From contig CABVBU010000007.1 of the NCBI GenBank assembly GCA_902496665.1, positions 42,065-106,064 on the forward strand: a DNA stretch of 64,000 bases. Direction: 5' to 3'. A program made the translations under genes and the position numbers. The first letter of the stretch is position 1. Each line of letters opens with the position of its first letter. Source of the DNA: an uncultured Clostridium sp. (GTDB taxonomy: Bacteria > Bacillota > Clostridia > Lachnospirales > Lachnospiraceae). Shown piece after piece: positions 32,358 through 40,364 of the stretch. The notes under the pieces are model-generated. The model was not told the origin of the DNA and searched no databases. It saw only the letters and a list, made by a program, of their open reading frames with translations.

Positions 32358-34022
32358 TTATCCTTCCACAATCATGTCTTTGATGGAACGTCCCGGCGGG
32401 ATCATCGGCAGGACTTTCTCATTCATGTCAATGTGACAGTCGATCAGCACCGGTCCCTGGGACTTGTCAGCCGCATCGAGGGCTTTCTGTAAGTCTTCCA
32501 TCGTATAGACCGCATATCCGTCGGCTCCGAAGGCTTTCGCGAGAGCCGGGAAATCTGTCTTTCTGTCGAGGATGGTCTGGGAGTAATGGCAGTCATAGAA
32601 GATCGTCTGCCACTGTCTTACCATTCCGAGAACATCATTGTCAAAGAGGACGATGGTGATCGGAAGCTCCTGGCTTACCGCCGTTGCCATCTCGTTTAAG
32701 TTCATTCCAAAGCTTCCATCTCCTGTGAAGAGGACGGTTCTTCTTCCTCTGGCAGCGATACATCCGCCGATTGCCGCTCCGAGACCATATCCCATGGTTC
32801 CGAGTCCACCGGAGGTGAGAAGTGTGTGGGGCTTTTCAAACGGATAGAACTGCATGGTCCACATCTGATGCTGTCCGACATCGGTAGCGACCACAGTGTC
32901 CTCGGTGCAGTGCTTGTGGACTTCCTCGATAATCGCCTCCGGTCCGTAGGGTTTCGGTGCCGGGAGGATCATCTCGTTCTTGTAGCCCTCAAGCTCGTTC
33001 ACCCACTCCGGATGCTTTTCCTCCGGAAGTGCTTCCAGGATCTTATCGAGGATCTCCTTCACATCGCCCCAGAGACTCACGTCAGGACTGACGTTTTTTC
33101 CGATCTCCGCACGGTCGATATCGATATGGACCGTCATACATTTCTTTGTGTACTCGTTTAAGTCACCTGTTGCGCGGTCGGAGAATCTTACGCCGACTGC
33201 TAAAAGCAGGTCACATTCGGACTGCGCCTTGATAGACGGATATTTTCCGTGCATGCCGCACATTCCGAGGTTTAACGGGTAGGACGCCGGAACAGATGTA
33301 ATTCCCATCATGGAAAGACCGATGGCCGCATCCACTCTTTTGGAGAGTTCCAGGACTTCTTTCTGGGCTCCCGCTGCCACAACACCGCCGCCTGCGTAGA
33401 TAAACGGCTTTTTTGCCTTTTTGATCATCTCAACGACTTCGTCGATGCTGCCGCACTCGGACTTTCTCGGCTTCTTCACAACGCTCGGAACCTTTAAGTC
33501 CTCAATATATTCATATTCCGCGGACTGGACGTTCTTCGGGATATCGATGAGAACCGGTCCCTTACGTCCGGAATTTGCGATCTCGAAGGCCTCGATGATC
33601 GTTCTCTGAAGGTCCTTGATGTCGCGGACCATGAAGTTATGTTTTACGACTGGCTGTGTGATTCCGACGATATCTACCTCCTGGAAGGAATCCTTTCCGA
33701 GGCTGTTCACCGCCACGTTTCCGGTGATCGCAACCATCGGTACGGAATCAAGGTAGGCGTTTGCGATTCCTGTCACCAGGTTCGTCGCACCCGGACCACT
33801 TGTGGCCAGGACCACGCCGGTCTTTCCGCTTGCTCTCGCATATCCGTCAGCGGCATGGGCAGCTCCCTGCTCGTGGGCCGTCAGGACATGTCCGATACGG
33901 TCAGACGCAAGATAGAGTTCATTGTAGATATCAAGCACCGCTCCCCCCGGATATCCGAAGATCACTCTCACGCCCTGATGGATCAGCTCTTCCACCAGGA
34001 TCCGCGCTCCGTTCATTTTCAT
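32358..34022 (-). CDS. ilvB: Acetolactate synthase large subunit (anabolic AHAS)
   Basis: 554 residues from ATG at 34022, with GAGGGG 10 nt upstream; the frame opens 28 codons earlier without support. It is the canonical anabolic AHAS catalytic subunit. Catalytic Glu in VLTAHEQGAAHAADGYARAS, SGPGATNLVTGIANAYLDS, QEVDIVGITQPVVKHNF, ThDP motif GDGSFGMNLNEM near residue 430, the substrate-specificity Trp in LGMVRQWQ (about 471) and the C-terminal VLPMIPPGRS lid are all present. First structural gene of the ilvBNCD operon. Upstream is a leader peptide and terminator (34131-34303) that should tie transcription to charged Leu/Ile/Val tRNA. Confidence 0.96.
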   Translation of the reverse strand: MKMNGARILVEELIHQGVRVIFGYPGGAVLDIYNELYLASDRIGHVLTAHEQGAAHAADGYARASGKTGVVLATSGPGATNLVTGIANAYLDSVPMVAITGNVAVNSLGKDSFQEVDIVGITQPVVKHNFMVRDIKDLQRTIIEAFEIANSGRKGPVLIDIPKNVQSAEYEYIEDLKVPSVVKKPRKSECGSIDEVVEMIKKAKKPFIYAGGGVVAAGAQKEVLELSKRVDAAIGLSMMGITSVPASYPLNLGMCGMHGKYPSIKAQSECDLLLAVGVRFSDRATGDLNEYTKKCMTVHIDIDRAEIGKNVSPDVSLWGDVKEILDKILEALPEEKHPEWVNELEGYKNEMILPAPKPYGPEAIIEEVHKHCTEDTVVATDVGQHQMWTMQFYPFEKPHTLLTSGGLGTMGYGLGAAIGGCIAARGRRTVLFTGDGSFGMNLNEMATAVSQELPITIVLFDNDVLGMVRQWQTIFYDCHYSQTILDRKTDFPALAKAFGADGYAVYTMEDLQKALDAADKSQGPVLIDCHIDMNEKVLPMIPPGRSIKDMIVEG

Positions 34023-34130
34023 AGCTGTTTTTCCCCTCATCTTATTTCTTTCTGAATGTCCGGCTCTGTCAGACATTCCAGTCTTTTCTTTTTCTGGTGC
34101 GGACAAATGTCCGTATCAAAATCCAGGTAT

Positions 34131-34164
34131 AAAAAAGCCTTACAGCGTTACACTGTAAGGCTTT
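34131..34164 (-). terminator. ilv operon attenuator terminator
   Basis: AAAGCCTTACAG pairs with CTGTAAGGCTTT around a 7-nt loop, followed by six T on the minus strand. It lies between the leader peptide stop (34199) and the ilvB start (34022), so it must be bypassed for the operon to be expressed. Confidence 0.9.
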
Positions 34165-34198
34165 GCTTTCCTTCGTAACTTGTTCTTTCAAGTTTCTA

Positions 34199-34303
34199 TC
34201 AGGCAATCCCGGATTCAGTATAACGCAAATAAGCATTCCCGTTCACGACGATAATGCTGACGATAATTCGAATCACGACTGCGAGTAGAATAAGATTCGT
34301 CAT
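34199..34303 (-). CDS. ilv operon leader peptide
   Basis: A 34-codon open frame starting with ATG at 34303, with AAAGGAG 10 nt upstream, and ending TGA. It begins MTNLILLAVVIRIIVSIIVV: 14 of the first 20 residues are Leu, Ile or Val, with the rest of the peptide (ending ESGIA) unremarkable. The composition, its position between the ilv promoter and a strong terminator, and the following biosynthetic operon are the hallmark of ribosome-mediated attenuation. When Leu/Ile/Val-tRNAs are scarce the ribosome stalls and an alternative RNA fold would prevent the terminator. A weak ACTTG/CAAGT hairpin follows the stop. I could not fix a unique antiterminator by eye. Confidence 0.85.
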   Translation of the reverse strand: MTNLILLAVVIRIIVSIIVVNGNAYLRYTESGIA

Positions 34304-34352
34304 ATCTTTGCGTCTCCTTTCCAGTTGCCCTTCAGCAATGTTGCTATGTTTT

Positions 34353-34380
34353 ATTATAAGCACTTTGTCAAAAATTGCAA
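34353..34380 (-). promoter_or_regulatory. ilvBNCD promoter
   Basis: Minus strand TTGCAA (34375-34380), 16-nt spacer, TATAAT (34353-34358). The transcript would begin near 34346 and carry a leader of about 325 nt including the leader peptide and attenuator. Confidence 0.65.
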
Positions 34381-34488
34381 GTAGTTTCTTTTTATAGCTT
34401 GTATGAACCAGAGTTATGCAACATTACCCGCTCGTAAATGCCTTTTTGTTTAACAGGGAATTCCTCAGAACTTCCTGTTAAAAGACAA

Positions 34489-34528
34489 AGCTCTGCAGGC
34501 GCCGGGATTTTCCCCGGCCTGCAGAGCT
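34489..34528 (-). terminator. Terminator of the phosphoribosyltransferase-like gene
   Basis: AGCTCTGCAGG pairs with CCTGCAGAGCT, continued by CCGGGG/CCCGG, followed by TTTGTCTTTT on the minus strand. A second hairpin TTTAACAGG/CCTGTTAAA follows at 34450-34483. Confidence 0.88.
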
Positions 34529-34549
34529 GCTCCTATTTCATATTATTTT

Positions 34550-35188
34550 TTACAGTTTTGAGTATCCATACGGATTGATCAGTGCATCCAGTTTTTTTCC
34601 TTCCTTACATAACGGACAGTTTCTGTAATCACTGTACTGGTAATCCGGAACATCCTTTATTCCGAATACCGACTTGATCGGAATTCCGTTGACATTCTCA
34701 AGTGCGCTGAATACTGCTGAGATTCCCTGAATGACTCCTCCATAGTACTGGACGCCTTCGATCGCCTTGTTGATCGTCAAGCCTGTTGTCACGGTCGCGG
34801 TGAGGATCAGCACATTCTTTCCGTTGATCATTGCGCGGTAATTGTCCTTAAACACGATCTGGCTGTTGCTGTTGAACTCCGGTTTGATAACGTAGATCGT
34901 CTTGTGGGCGTTCTTCGACATGAAACCGCCTTTTGTCAGCTCCTGCGCAAGAAGCGTTCCGATCACCTCGGTCCCTTCCATGCATACGATCGTATCAACG
35001 ATCATATCGTACAGATACATATGTACGAGAGCCTGGGCAATTCCTCCCGCCTCACTCAGACGGCTCTTTACCGTCGTCAGGTCAAAATAGTAATTCGTGT
35101 GGGCATGATTCGTTGCAAAATGTCCCTTTACGATTTTTAACGGGGTATCTGTACCGGTCGTCTGAATTTTGTCATACTTTAACTCCAT
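34550..35188 (-). CDS. Orotate phosphoribosyltransferase-like protein
   Basis: 212 residues with a type I phosphoribosyltransferase-like fold: TIVCMEGTEVIGTLLAQELT near residue 68, KTIYVIKPEF (flexible loop region), and VLILTATVTTGLTINKAIEG near residue 128 where the PRPP-binding loop belongs. That loop normally reads VDDVxTTG; here the acidic pair is replaced by Thr-Ala, so PRPP transfer may be lost or altered. A C-terminal CPLCKEGKKLDALINP adds a two-Cys motif of unclear role. The assignment to the orotate branch is by overall similarity only; no pyr genes are nearby. It is a separate transcription unit on the strand of map, 118 nt downstream. Confidence 0.65.
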   Translation of the reverse strand: MELKYDKIQTTGTDTPLKIVKGHFATNHAHTNYYFDLTTVKSRLSEAGGIAQALVHMYLYDMIVDTIVCMEGTEVIGTLLAQELTKGGFMSKNAHKTIYVIKPEFNSNSQIVFKDNYRAMINGKNVLILTATVTTGLTINKAIEGVQYYGGVIQGISAVFSALENVNGIPIKSVFGIKDVPDYQYSDYRNCPLCKEGKKLDALINPYGYSKL

Positions 35189-35306
35189 ACACGATCCTCC
35201 TTATTCAAATCTCACGTTTACTGTTATTTGACTATATTATACCGAATTTTCAGATACTATTCAAGGAATTTTCCTGTTTTCCATCAGATTTTTCGTCACT
35301 GTTTTT

Positions 35307-36182
35307 TTACCACGCAAGGACCTCATGTCCGGTCTCTGTCACGAGTACCATGATCTCCCTCTGGGCGGACGGGAGTCTGTCGTCGGTGTAGATCGTCCAG
35401 CCGTTGCTGTCGTCCACGAAGATGTCCGGGCGGCCCATGTTGATCATAGGCTCGATGGTAAAGATCATCCCTGGCGCCATAAGCATCTCCTCGCCCCGTC
35501 TTGTCACATAGCTTACAAACGGGTCCTCATGGAACTCAAGACCGACACCGTGACCGCCGACTTCCTCGACAATGGTGTAACCGTTCTTCTTCGCGTAGTC
35601 ATGGACTGCCTGTCCCATATCTCCTAAGAATCCCCACGGTTTAACCTGTTCGAGACCCTTTTCCACAGCTTCGTTCGTAACGCGGACAAGTTTTTCCTTC
35701 TCCGGGTCCACGTTGCCGATCAGGAACATTCTGGACGAATCAGAGAAATATCCGTGAAGGATCGTGGAGACATCCACGTTGATGATATCGCCTTCTTTTA
35801 AGATAACATCTCCGGATGGAATTCCGTGGCAGACCTGATCATTGATGGAGGTACACACGCTCTTCGGGAATCCCTCATAATTTAACGGTGCCGGAATCCC
35901 GCCGTGTTTTGTCGTAAAGTCGTATACCCACTGGTCGATCTCCTCTGTGGTAATTCCCTCTCTGATGTGCTCCGCCACATAGTCAAGGACTGCCACATTC
36001 AGTTTTCCGCTCTCACGGATCCCCTCGATCTGTGCCGGTGTCTTGATGATCTTGTGGGACGGAACCTCGTGGCCTGCGAAACGGGCACGACTGATCTTCT
36101 GGTCAAATGTCATATGGCACTCACAATATGGCTTCCCGCTTCCACACCAGCATGGATCATTTTTTCCGATTCTGCGAAACAT
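35307..36182 (-). CDS. map: Methionine aminopeptidase with N-terminal SEC-C zinc motif
   Basis: 291 residues, about 40 longer than the minimal type Ia enzyme. The extra N-terminus is a SEC-C zinc motif (NDPCWCGSGKPYCECH, residues 8-23), which is known to help such enzymes bind ribosomes or partners. The catalytic domain removes the initiator methionine. Metal ligands are visible as NVDVS and FSDSSR (two Asp), VGGHGVGLEFHEDP (His), FTIEPMINMG (Glu) and the last Glu in LVTETGHEVL, and CHGIP holds the substrate His. The start is followed directly by the SEC-C motif, so no alternative start is likely. It has no visible operon partner. Confidence 0.94.
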   Translation of the reverse strand: MFRRIGKNDPCWCGSGKPYCECHMTFDQKISRARFAGHEVPSHKIIKTPAQIEGIRESGKLNVAVLDYVAEHIREGITTEEIDQWVYDFTTKHGGIPAPLNYEGFPKSVCTSINDQVCHGIPSGDVILKEGDIINVDVSTILHGYFSDSSRMFLIGNVDPEKEKLVRVTNEAVEKGLEQVKPWGFLGDMGQAVHDYAKKNGYTIVEEVGGHGVGLEFHEDPFVSYVTRRGEEMLMAPGMIFTIEPMINMGRPDIFVDDSNGWTIYTDDRLPSAQREIMVLVTETGHEVLAW

Positions 36183-36242
36183 AATTTTTCCTCTTTTCTA
36201 TCTGTTTTTGCTTTTCTGTACTGTACGGGATCTTCAGCAAAA

Positions 36243-36259
36243 AATGTGCCTGGCACATT
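36243..36259. other. Short perfect palindrome upstream of map
   Basis: AATGTGCC-T-GGCACATT, preceded on the plus strand by a run of A, so that on the minus strand the hairpin is followed by six T. It could act as a small terminator in the map leader. The GTGCC/GGCAC core followed by T is a motif seen in many intergenic regions. Otherwise 36183-36346 is featureless. Confidence 0.4.
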
Positions 36260-36346
36260 CTCCCGCCTCGCGCGGCCGCGTGCGGCAATCTACATCTTCG
36301 CGCGATTGCACATTAGAAAATTCCTGTCCGTGTACAGGAATTGCGT

Positions 36347-36375
36347 TTGCGAATTCTTTTATTTTCCTGTATAAT
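36347..36375 (+). promoter_or_regulatory. pcp promoter
   Basis: TTGCGA (36347-36352), 17 nt, TATAAT (36370-36375). Just upstream stands an inverted repeat AATTCCTGT/ACAGGAATT (36319-36342). The leader of about 140 nt holds several small hairpins (GGAGACT/AGTCTCC, CCGT/ACGG, ATTTTC/GAAAAT); no known riboswitch is recognised. Confidence 0.65.
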
Positions 36376-36519
36376 ATCCTTATCTATCATAACGTCGGAG
36401 ACTCTGTTTGTCAAATAAGTCTCCTGAGAAAATATGCCGTTAATATCACGGGTATGAATTTTCCGGACTGAAAATCCCCCGCGTTGCAGAGGCGGCTTTA
36501 AAGAAAGTGAGGAATTTAC

Positions 36520-37161
36520 ATGAACGTACTGATCACCGGGTTCGACCCCTTCGGCGGAGAGCCGATCAATCCGGCATGGGAAGCCGTAAAAGCCATGAAA
36601 GACGAGATCGCCGGGGCAAAAATCACGAAGCTGCAGATCCCGACCGTAGTCGCTAAATCCATTGCGAAAGTCCATGAAAAGATGCAGGAGCTCCACCCGG
36701 ATATCGTTATCAGCATCGGTCAGGCCGGCGGACGGTTCGGTGTGACTCCGGAGCGTGTTGCAATCAATGTAACGGATGCAAGAATCCCGGATAATGAAGG
36801 AAACCAGCCCATCGATGAGCCGATCTTTGCAGATGGGGATGCCGCTTATTTCTCCAACCTTCCGGTGAAGGCGATGGTTCAGGCGATCAAGAACGCCGGT
36901 TATCCTTCTACCCTCTCCAACACTGCAGGAACTTATATCTGCAACCATGTCATGTACGGAATTTTATACTATATCCAGAAAGAGTTTCCAAATGCACGCG
37001 GCGGTTTTATCCACGTCCCGTATGCCGTTTCTCAGGTTGTCAATAAACCGGCAACCCCGTCTATGGCCATTGCGGATATTACGGCTGCATTAGAAGCAGC
37101 TGTGAAAGCCGCGGTAGAATATGAACAGGACATCAAAGTGATCGGCGGAGAAACGCACTAA
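36520..37161 (+). CDS. pcp: Pyroglutamyl-peptidase I
   Basis: 213 residues, full length for the C15 cysteine peptidase family. It removes N-terminal pyroglutamate from peptides in the cytosol. The N-terminal LITGFDPFGGEPINPAWEAV is the family signature. The catalytic triad is visible: Glu near residue 79 in RFGVTPERVA, Cys in NTAGTYICNHVMYG near residue 144, and His in GGFIHVPY near residue 168. GTGAGGA lies about 7 nt before ATG. It is monocistronic with a long structured leader and a terminator right at the stop codon. It fits with the peptide and amino-acid catabolism seen elsewhere in the window. Confidence 0.96.
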   Translation: MNVLITGFDPFGGEPINPAWEAVKAMKDEIAGAKITKLQIPTVVAKSIAKVHEKMQELHPDIVISIGQAGGRFGVTPERVAINVTDARIPDNEGNQPIDEPIFADGDAAYFSNLPVKAMVQAIKNAGYPSTLSNTAGTYICNHVMYGILYYIQKEFPNARGGFIHVPYAVSQVVNKPATPSMAIADITAALEAAVKAAVEYEQDIKVIGGETH

Positions 37162-37229
37162 AAAACTTCATCTCCGGAATTTTTTCAGGCTGTGATATCA
37201 GTCTGAAGGTTTCCAGAGATGAAGTTTTT
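37161..37229 (+). terminator. pcp terminator
   Basis: AAAAACTTCATCTC pairs with GAGATGAAGTTTTT with a further GGAA/TTCC step; large loop. It begins at the stop codon and ends three bases before a 133-bp repeat element. Confidence 0.8.
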
Positions 37230-37231
37230 CT

Positions 37232-37364
37232 GTAACTGTTCAGTAGGTCTGCGCACTTGCTGCGCTGACCGTAAGAAAACATAGGCTGGAGGGCAAAAAT
37301 CCCATCAGCGGAGCTGATCTGGAATGGATTTTTGCGTGTAACTATGAAGGTACTGAATAGTTAC
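37232..37364. repeat. 133-bp repeat element (MITE-like), copy B
   Basis: The same length as 13724-13856 and, in reverse complement, differing from it at three positions that I count. Terminal inverted repeats GTAACTGTTCAGTA and TACTGAATAGTTAC (one mismatch). Flanked on both sides by GTTTTTCT (37224-37231 and 37365-37372), an 8-bp direct repeat that looks like a target-site duplication. Internal hairpin GCAAAAATCC/GGATTTTTGC. Confidence 0.85.
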
Positions 37365-37428
37365 GTTTTTCTTTTATCCGGGTTCCGGACTGCCTTTAAA
37401 GGCACCCGCCCGTGATCCGGTTTTCTGA

Positions 37429-40029
37429 TTATTCTTTTGTTCCTCTCTCCGCAGACGCATTGAGTTTTCCATCGACCACATCGATCCTGATCGTATCTCC
37501 GGTATGGACACCATCCGACAGGATCAGGCGGGCTGCCAGAGTCTCCACATTCTTCTGCAGATATCTCTTAAGCGGTCTTGCGCCGTATACCGGATCATAA
37601 CCGTTGTCCACGATAAACTGCTTTGCAGAATCGGAAAGTGCAACCACAAGCTCTTTATCTGCCAGACGCTTGTTGATATCGGCAACAAGCAGATCGATGA
37701 TGCTTCCGATGTTGTTCTTTGTAAGCGGCTTGAAGAGGATCGTCTCATCAAGACGGTTCAGGAACTCCGGGCGGAAGTGGGCACGCAGATCGTTCATGAC
37801 CTCAGCCTTTGCCTCCGGCTTGATATCACCGTTCTCGTCGATACCGTCAAGCAGGTACTGGGAACCGATATTGGAGGTCAGGATAATGATCGTATTCTTG
37901 AAATCCACGGTCTTACCCATGGAATCTGTGATACGTCCGTCATCGAGGACCTGAAGCAGAACATTGAATACATCCGGATGTGCCTTCTCGATCTCATCAA
38001 ACAAAACGACACAATACGGTTTTCTGCGGACTGCCTCTGTGAGCTGACCGCCCTCATCGTATCCGACGTATCCTGGCGGCGCTCCGATCAGACGGGATAC
38101 GGAGTATTTCTCCATGTATTCACTCATATCGATCCGGACCATGTTGTTCTCATCATCAAACAGACTCGCTGCAAGTGTCTTTGCAAGCTCTGTCTTGCCG
38201 ACACCAGTAGGTCCGAGGAACAGGAAGGAACCGATCGGCTTTGTCGGATCCTTGATCCCGGCCTTAGAACGGATGATCGCATCCGTTACCTTCTCAACGG
38301 CCTCTTCCTGACCGACAACTCGTTTGTGGAGTTCATCGTCCAGATGAAGGGTCTTATTTCTCTCGCTCTCCGTGAGCTTTGCAACCGGGATACCGGTCCA
38401 GCGGGAGATGATCCTTGCGATCTCATCTTCGGTAACGCTCTCGTGGACAAGGCTCAGATCCGCGTTCTTTACCTTCTCCTCCTCTTCCTTCAACTCTTTT
38501 TCAAGCTGCGGAAGCTTACCGTACTGGAGCTCTGCTGCCTTATTCAGATCATATTTCTGCTGTGCATCCTGGATTTGACGATGGACTGCCTCGATCTCCT
38601 CACGGATGGAGGAAAGCTTATCAACCGTTGCCTTCTCATTCTGCCACTGAGCCTTCTGAGTCGCAAACTGGTCATGAAGCTCCGCCAGCTCCTTCTGAAG
38701 ATCTGCAAGGCGTTCCTGACTTAAATGGTCTGTCTCTTTCTTAAGAGCCGCCTCCTCAATCTCCAGCTGCATGATCTTTCTGGAAAGTTCATCAAGCTCC
38801 GTCGGCATGGAATCAAGCTCCGTCTTGATCATTGCGCACGCTTCATCCACCAGGTCAATGGCCTTATCCGGAAGGAAACGGTCGCTGATATAACGATTGG
38901 AAAGAGTTGCCGCCGCTACAAGCGCAGAATCGGTGATCTTTACGCCGTGATAAACCTCATAGCGGTCCTTCAATCCACGAAGGATCGAAATCGTATCCTC
39001 AACCGTCGGCTCATCAACCATAACCGGCTGGAAACGACGTTCCAGAGCCGGATCCTTCTCAATATATTTCCGGTACTCATCCAGGGTTGTCGCACCGATA
39101 CAGTGTAACTCACCACGGGCAAGCATCGGCTTTAACATATTGCCGGCATCCATGGAGCCTTCCGTCTTTCCGGCTCCGACGATGGTGTGAAGCTCATCGA
39201 TGAACAAAATGATCTGTCCCTCGCTCTTTCTCACCTCATCAAGAACGGCTTTCAGACGTTCTTCAAACTCACCGCGATATTTCGCTCCCGCAACAAGGGC
39301 ACCCATATCCAGTGAGAATAATTTCTTATCTTTTAAGCCCTCCGGTACATCACCGCGGACGATACGCTGCGCAAGACCTTCTACAACGGCAGTCTTACCG
39401 ACACCGGGTTCACCGATGAGAACCGGGTTGTTTTTCGTTTTTCTGGAAAGGATCCGGATCACGTTCCTGATCTCGGCGTCACGGCCGATCACCGGGTCCA
39501 TCTTCTGATCTCTTGCCTTTTCTACAAGGTCGGAACCATATTTATTTAAGGTATCGTAGGTTGCCTCCGGATTATCACTGGTAACTCTCTGGTTGCCGCG
39601 GACCGTGGACAGAGCCTGTAAGAATTTATTCCGGTCGATCCCATAAGTACGGAACAGTTCCTTTATTGCCCTGTTCGGCTGTTTTAACAGGCATAAGAAC
39701 AAATGCTCAACGGAAACATATTCGTCTCCCATCGCCTTTGCCTCATCCTCGGCATCGATCAGGACTTTATTGAGGTCCTGAGTGAGATAGACCTGTCCGC
39801 CTCCGGATACCTTCGGCAGCTTCTTAAGTGCTGCTTCCGCCTCATCTGTAAACTGCTCACCGGAGATTCCCATCTTTGTGATCAGCTTTAAGATCAGGCT
39901 GTCATCTAACTTTAACAGACTCACCAGAAGATGTTCCTGGTCGATCTGCTGATTTCCATATTCATAAGCCAGCTTCTCACAGTTCTGGACTGCTTCCACT
40001 GATTTCTGTGTAAATTTGCTGATATTCAT
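37429..40029 (-). CDS. clpB: ATP-dependent chaperone ClpB
   Basis: 866 residues from ATG at 40029 (GGGAGG 9 nt upstream; the frame opens 11 codons earlier without support). It is a hexameric AAA+ disaggregase that works with DnaK on heat-aggregated proteins. N-domain repeats lie at residues 1-145. First Walker A GEPGVGKTAVVEGLAQRIV is near residue 205. The coiled-coil middle domain (about 400-525, ELDELSRKIMQLEIEEAALK onwards) distinguishes ClpB from ClpC. Second Walker A is FLGPTGVGKTELAKTL near residue 600, followed by Walker B and the pore-loop YVGYDEGG. It is controlled by an HrcA/CIRCE site over its promoter. Monocistronic. Confidence 0.97.
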   Translation of the reverse strand: MNISKFTQKSVEAVQNCEKLAYEYGNQQIDQEHLLVSLLKLDDSLILKLITKMGISGEQFTDEAEAALKKLPKVSGGGQVYLTQDLNKVLIDAEDEAKAMGDEYVSVEHLFLCLLKQPNRAIKELFRTYGIDRNKFLQALSTVRGNQRVTSDNPEATYDTLNKYGSDLVEKARDQKMDPVIGRDAEIRNVIRILSRKTKNNPVLIGEPGVGKTAVVEGLAQRIVRGDVPEGLKDKKLFSLDMGALVAGAKYRGEFEERLKAVLDEVRKSEGQIILFIDELHTIVGAGKTEGSMDAGNMLKPMLARGELHCIGATTLDEYRKYIEKDPALERRFQPVMVDEPTVEDTISILRGLKDRYEVYHGVKITDSALVAAATLSNRYISDRFLPDKAIDLVDEACAMIKTELDSMPTELDELSRKIMQLEIEEAALKKETDHLSQERLADLQKELAELHDQFATQKAQWQNEKATVDKLSSIREEIEAVHRQIQDAQQKYDLNKAAELQYGKLPQLEKELKEEEEKVKNADLSLVHESVTEDEIARIISRWTGIPVAKLTESERNKTLHLDDELHKRVVGQEEAVEKVTDAIIRSKAGIKDPTKPIGSFLFLGPTGVGKTELAKTLAASLFDDENNMVRIDMSEYMEKYSVSRLIGAPPGYVGYDEGGQLTEAVRRKPYCVVLFDEIEKAHPDVFNVLLQVLDDGRITDSMGKTVDFKNTIIILTSNIGSQYLLDGIDENGDIKPEAKAEVMNDLRAHFRPEFLNRLDETILFKPLTKNNIGSIIDLLVADINKRLADKELVVALSDSAKQFIVDNGYDPVYGARPLKRYLQKNVETLAARLILSDGVHTGDTIRIDVVDGKLNASAERGTKE

Positions 40030-40193
40030 GATCGCAAACCTCCCTTCATTGATGAAGTTCATTGTTATCTATGTGAAAGAATTTTGGAAGAGCTCTACCG
40101 CCGTCCTGCTGCCCTGTCTTATTTTGTCCGGCAGGGAAACGATCCGGTGTCGGAAACTCACGTTTCCTTGCGGCTTTCCTTTGTTCTGCATGT

Positions 40194-40236
40194 AATATAA
40201 CACACATTATTAGCACTGTCAATATGTGAGTGCTAA
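40194..40236 (-). promoter_or_regulatory. clpB promoter with CIRCE (HrcA) operator
   Basis: Minus strand TTGACA (40217-40222), 17 nt, TATATT (40194-40199). CIRCE: TTAGCACTG-N9-GAGTGCTAA (40210-40236), one mismatch from consensus, overlapping the -35. HrcA repression released on heat is the known role of this element. Confidence 0.92.
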
Positions 40237-40303
40237 TTTTTGTGAAAAATTTGTGCCTTATACGAGTCATGGATTGTTTCGAACACTTCTTTATAAGGAA
40301 CAA

Positions 40304-40356
40304 CAAAAAAAGACCACCGTTTCCACAAATCTCTCTGTGAAAACAGCAGTCTTTTC
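40304..40356 (-). terminator. Terminator of the fructosamine-type operon
   Basis: AAAAGACTGC and TTTTCACA pair with matching arms; a run of seven T follows on the minus strand. It lies 9 nt after the stop codon of the GntR gene. Confidence 0.8.
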
Positions 40357-40364
40357 CTGAATGG

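Noticed and set aside
33900..34350. T-box riboswitch before ilvB
   Set aside because: No T-box core motif is visible; the leader peptide with Leu/Ile/Val codons explains the terminator better.
37504..38724. 406-codon open frame on the plus strand inside clpB
   Set aside because: Antisense shadow of a highly expressed gene with biased third positions; cysteine- and leucine-rich nonsense with no domain.
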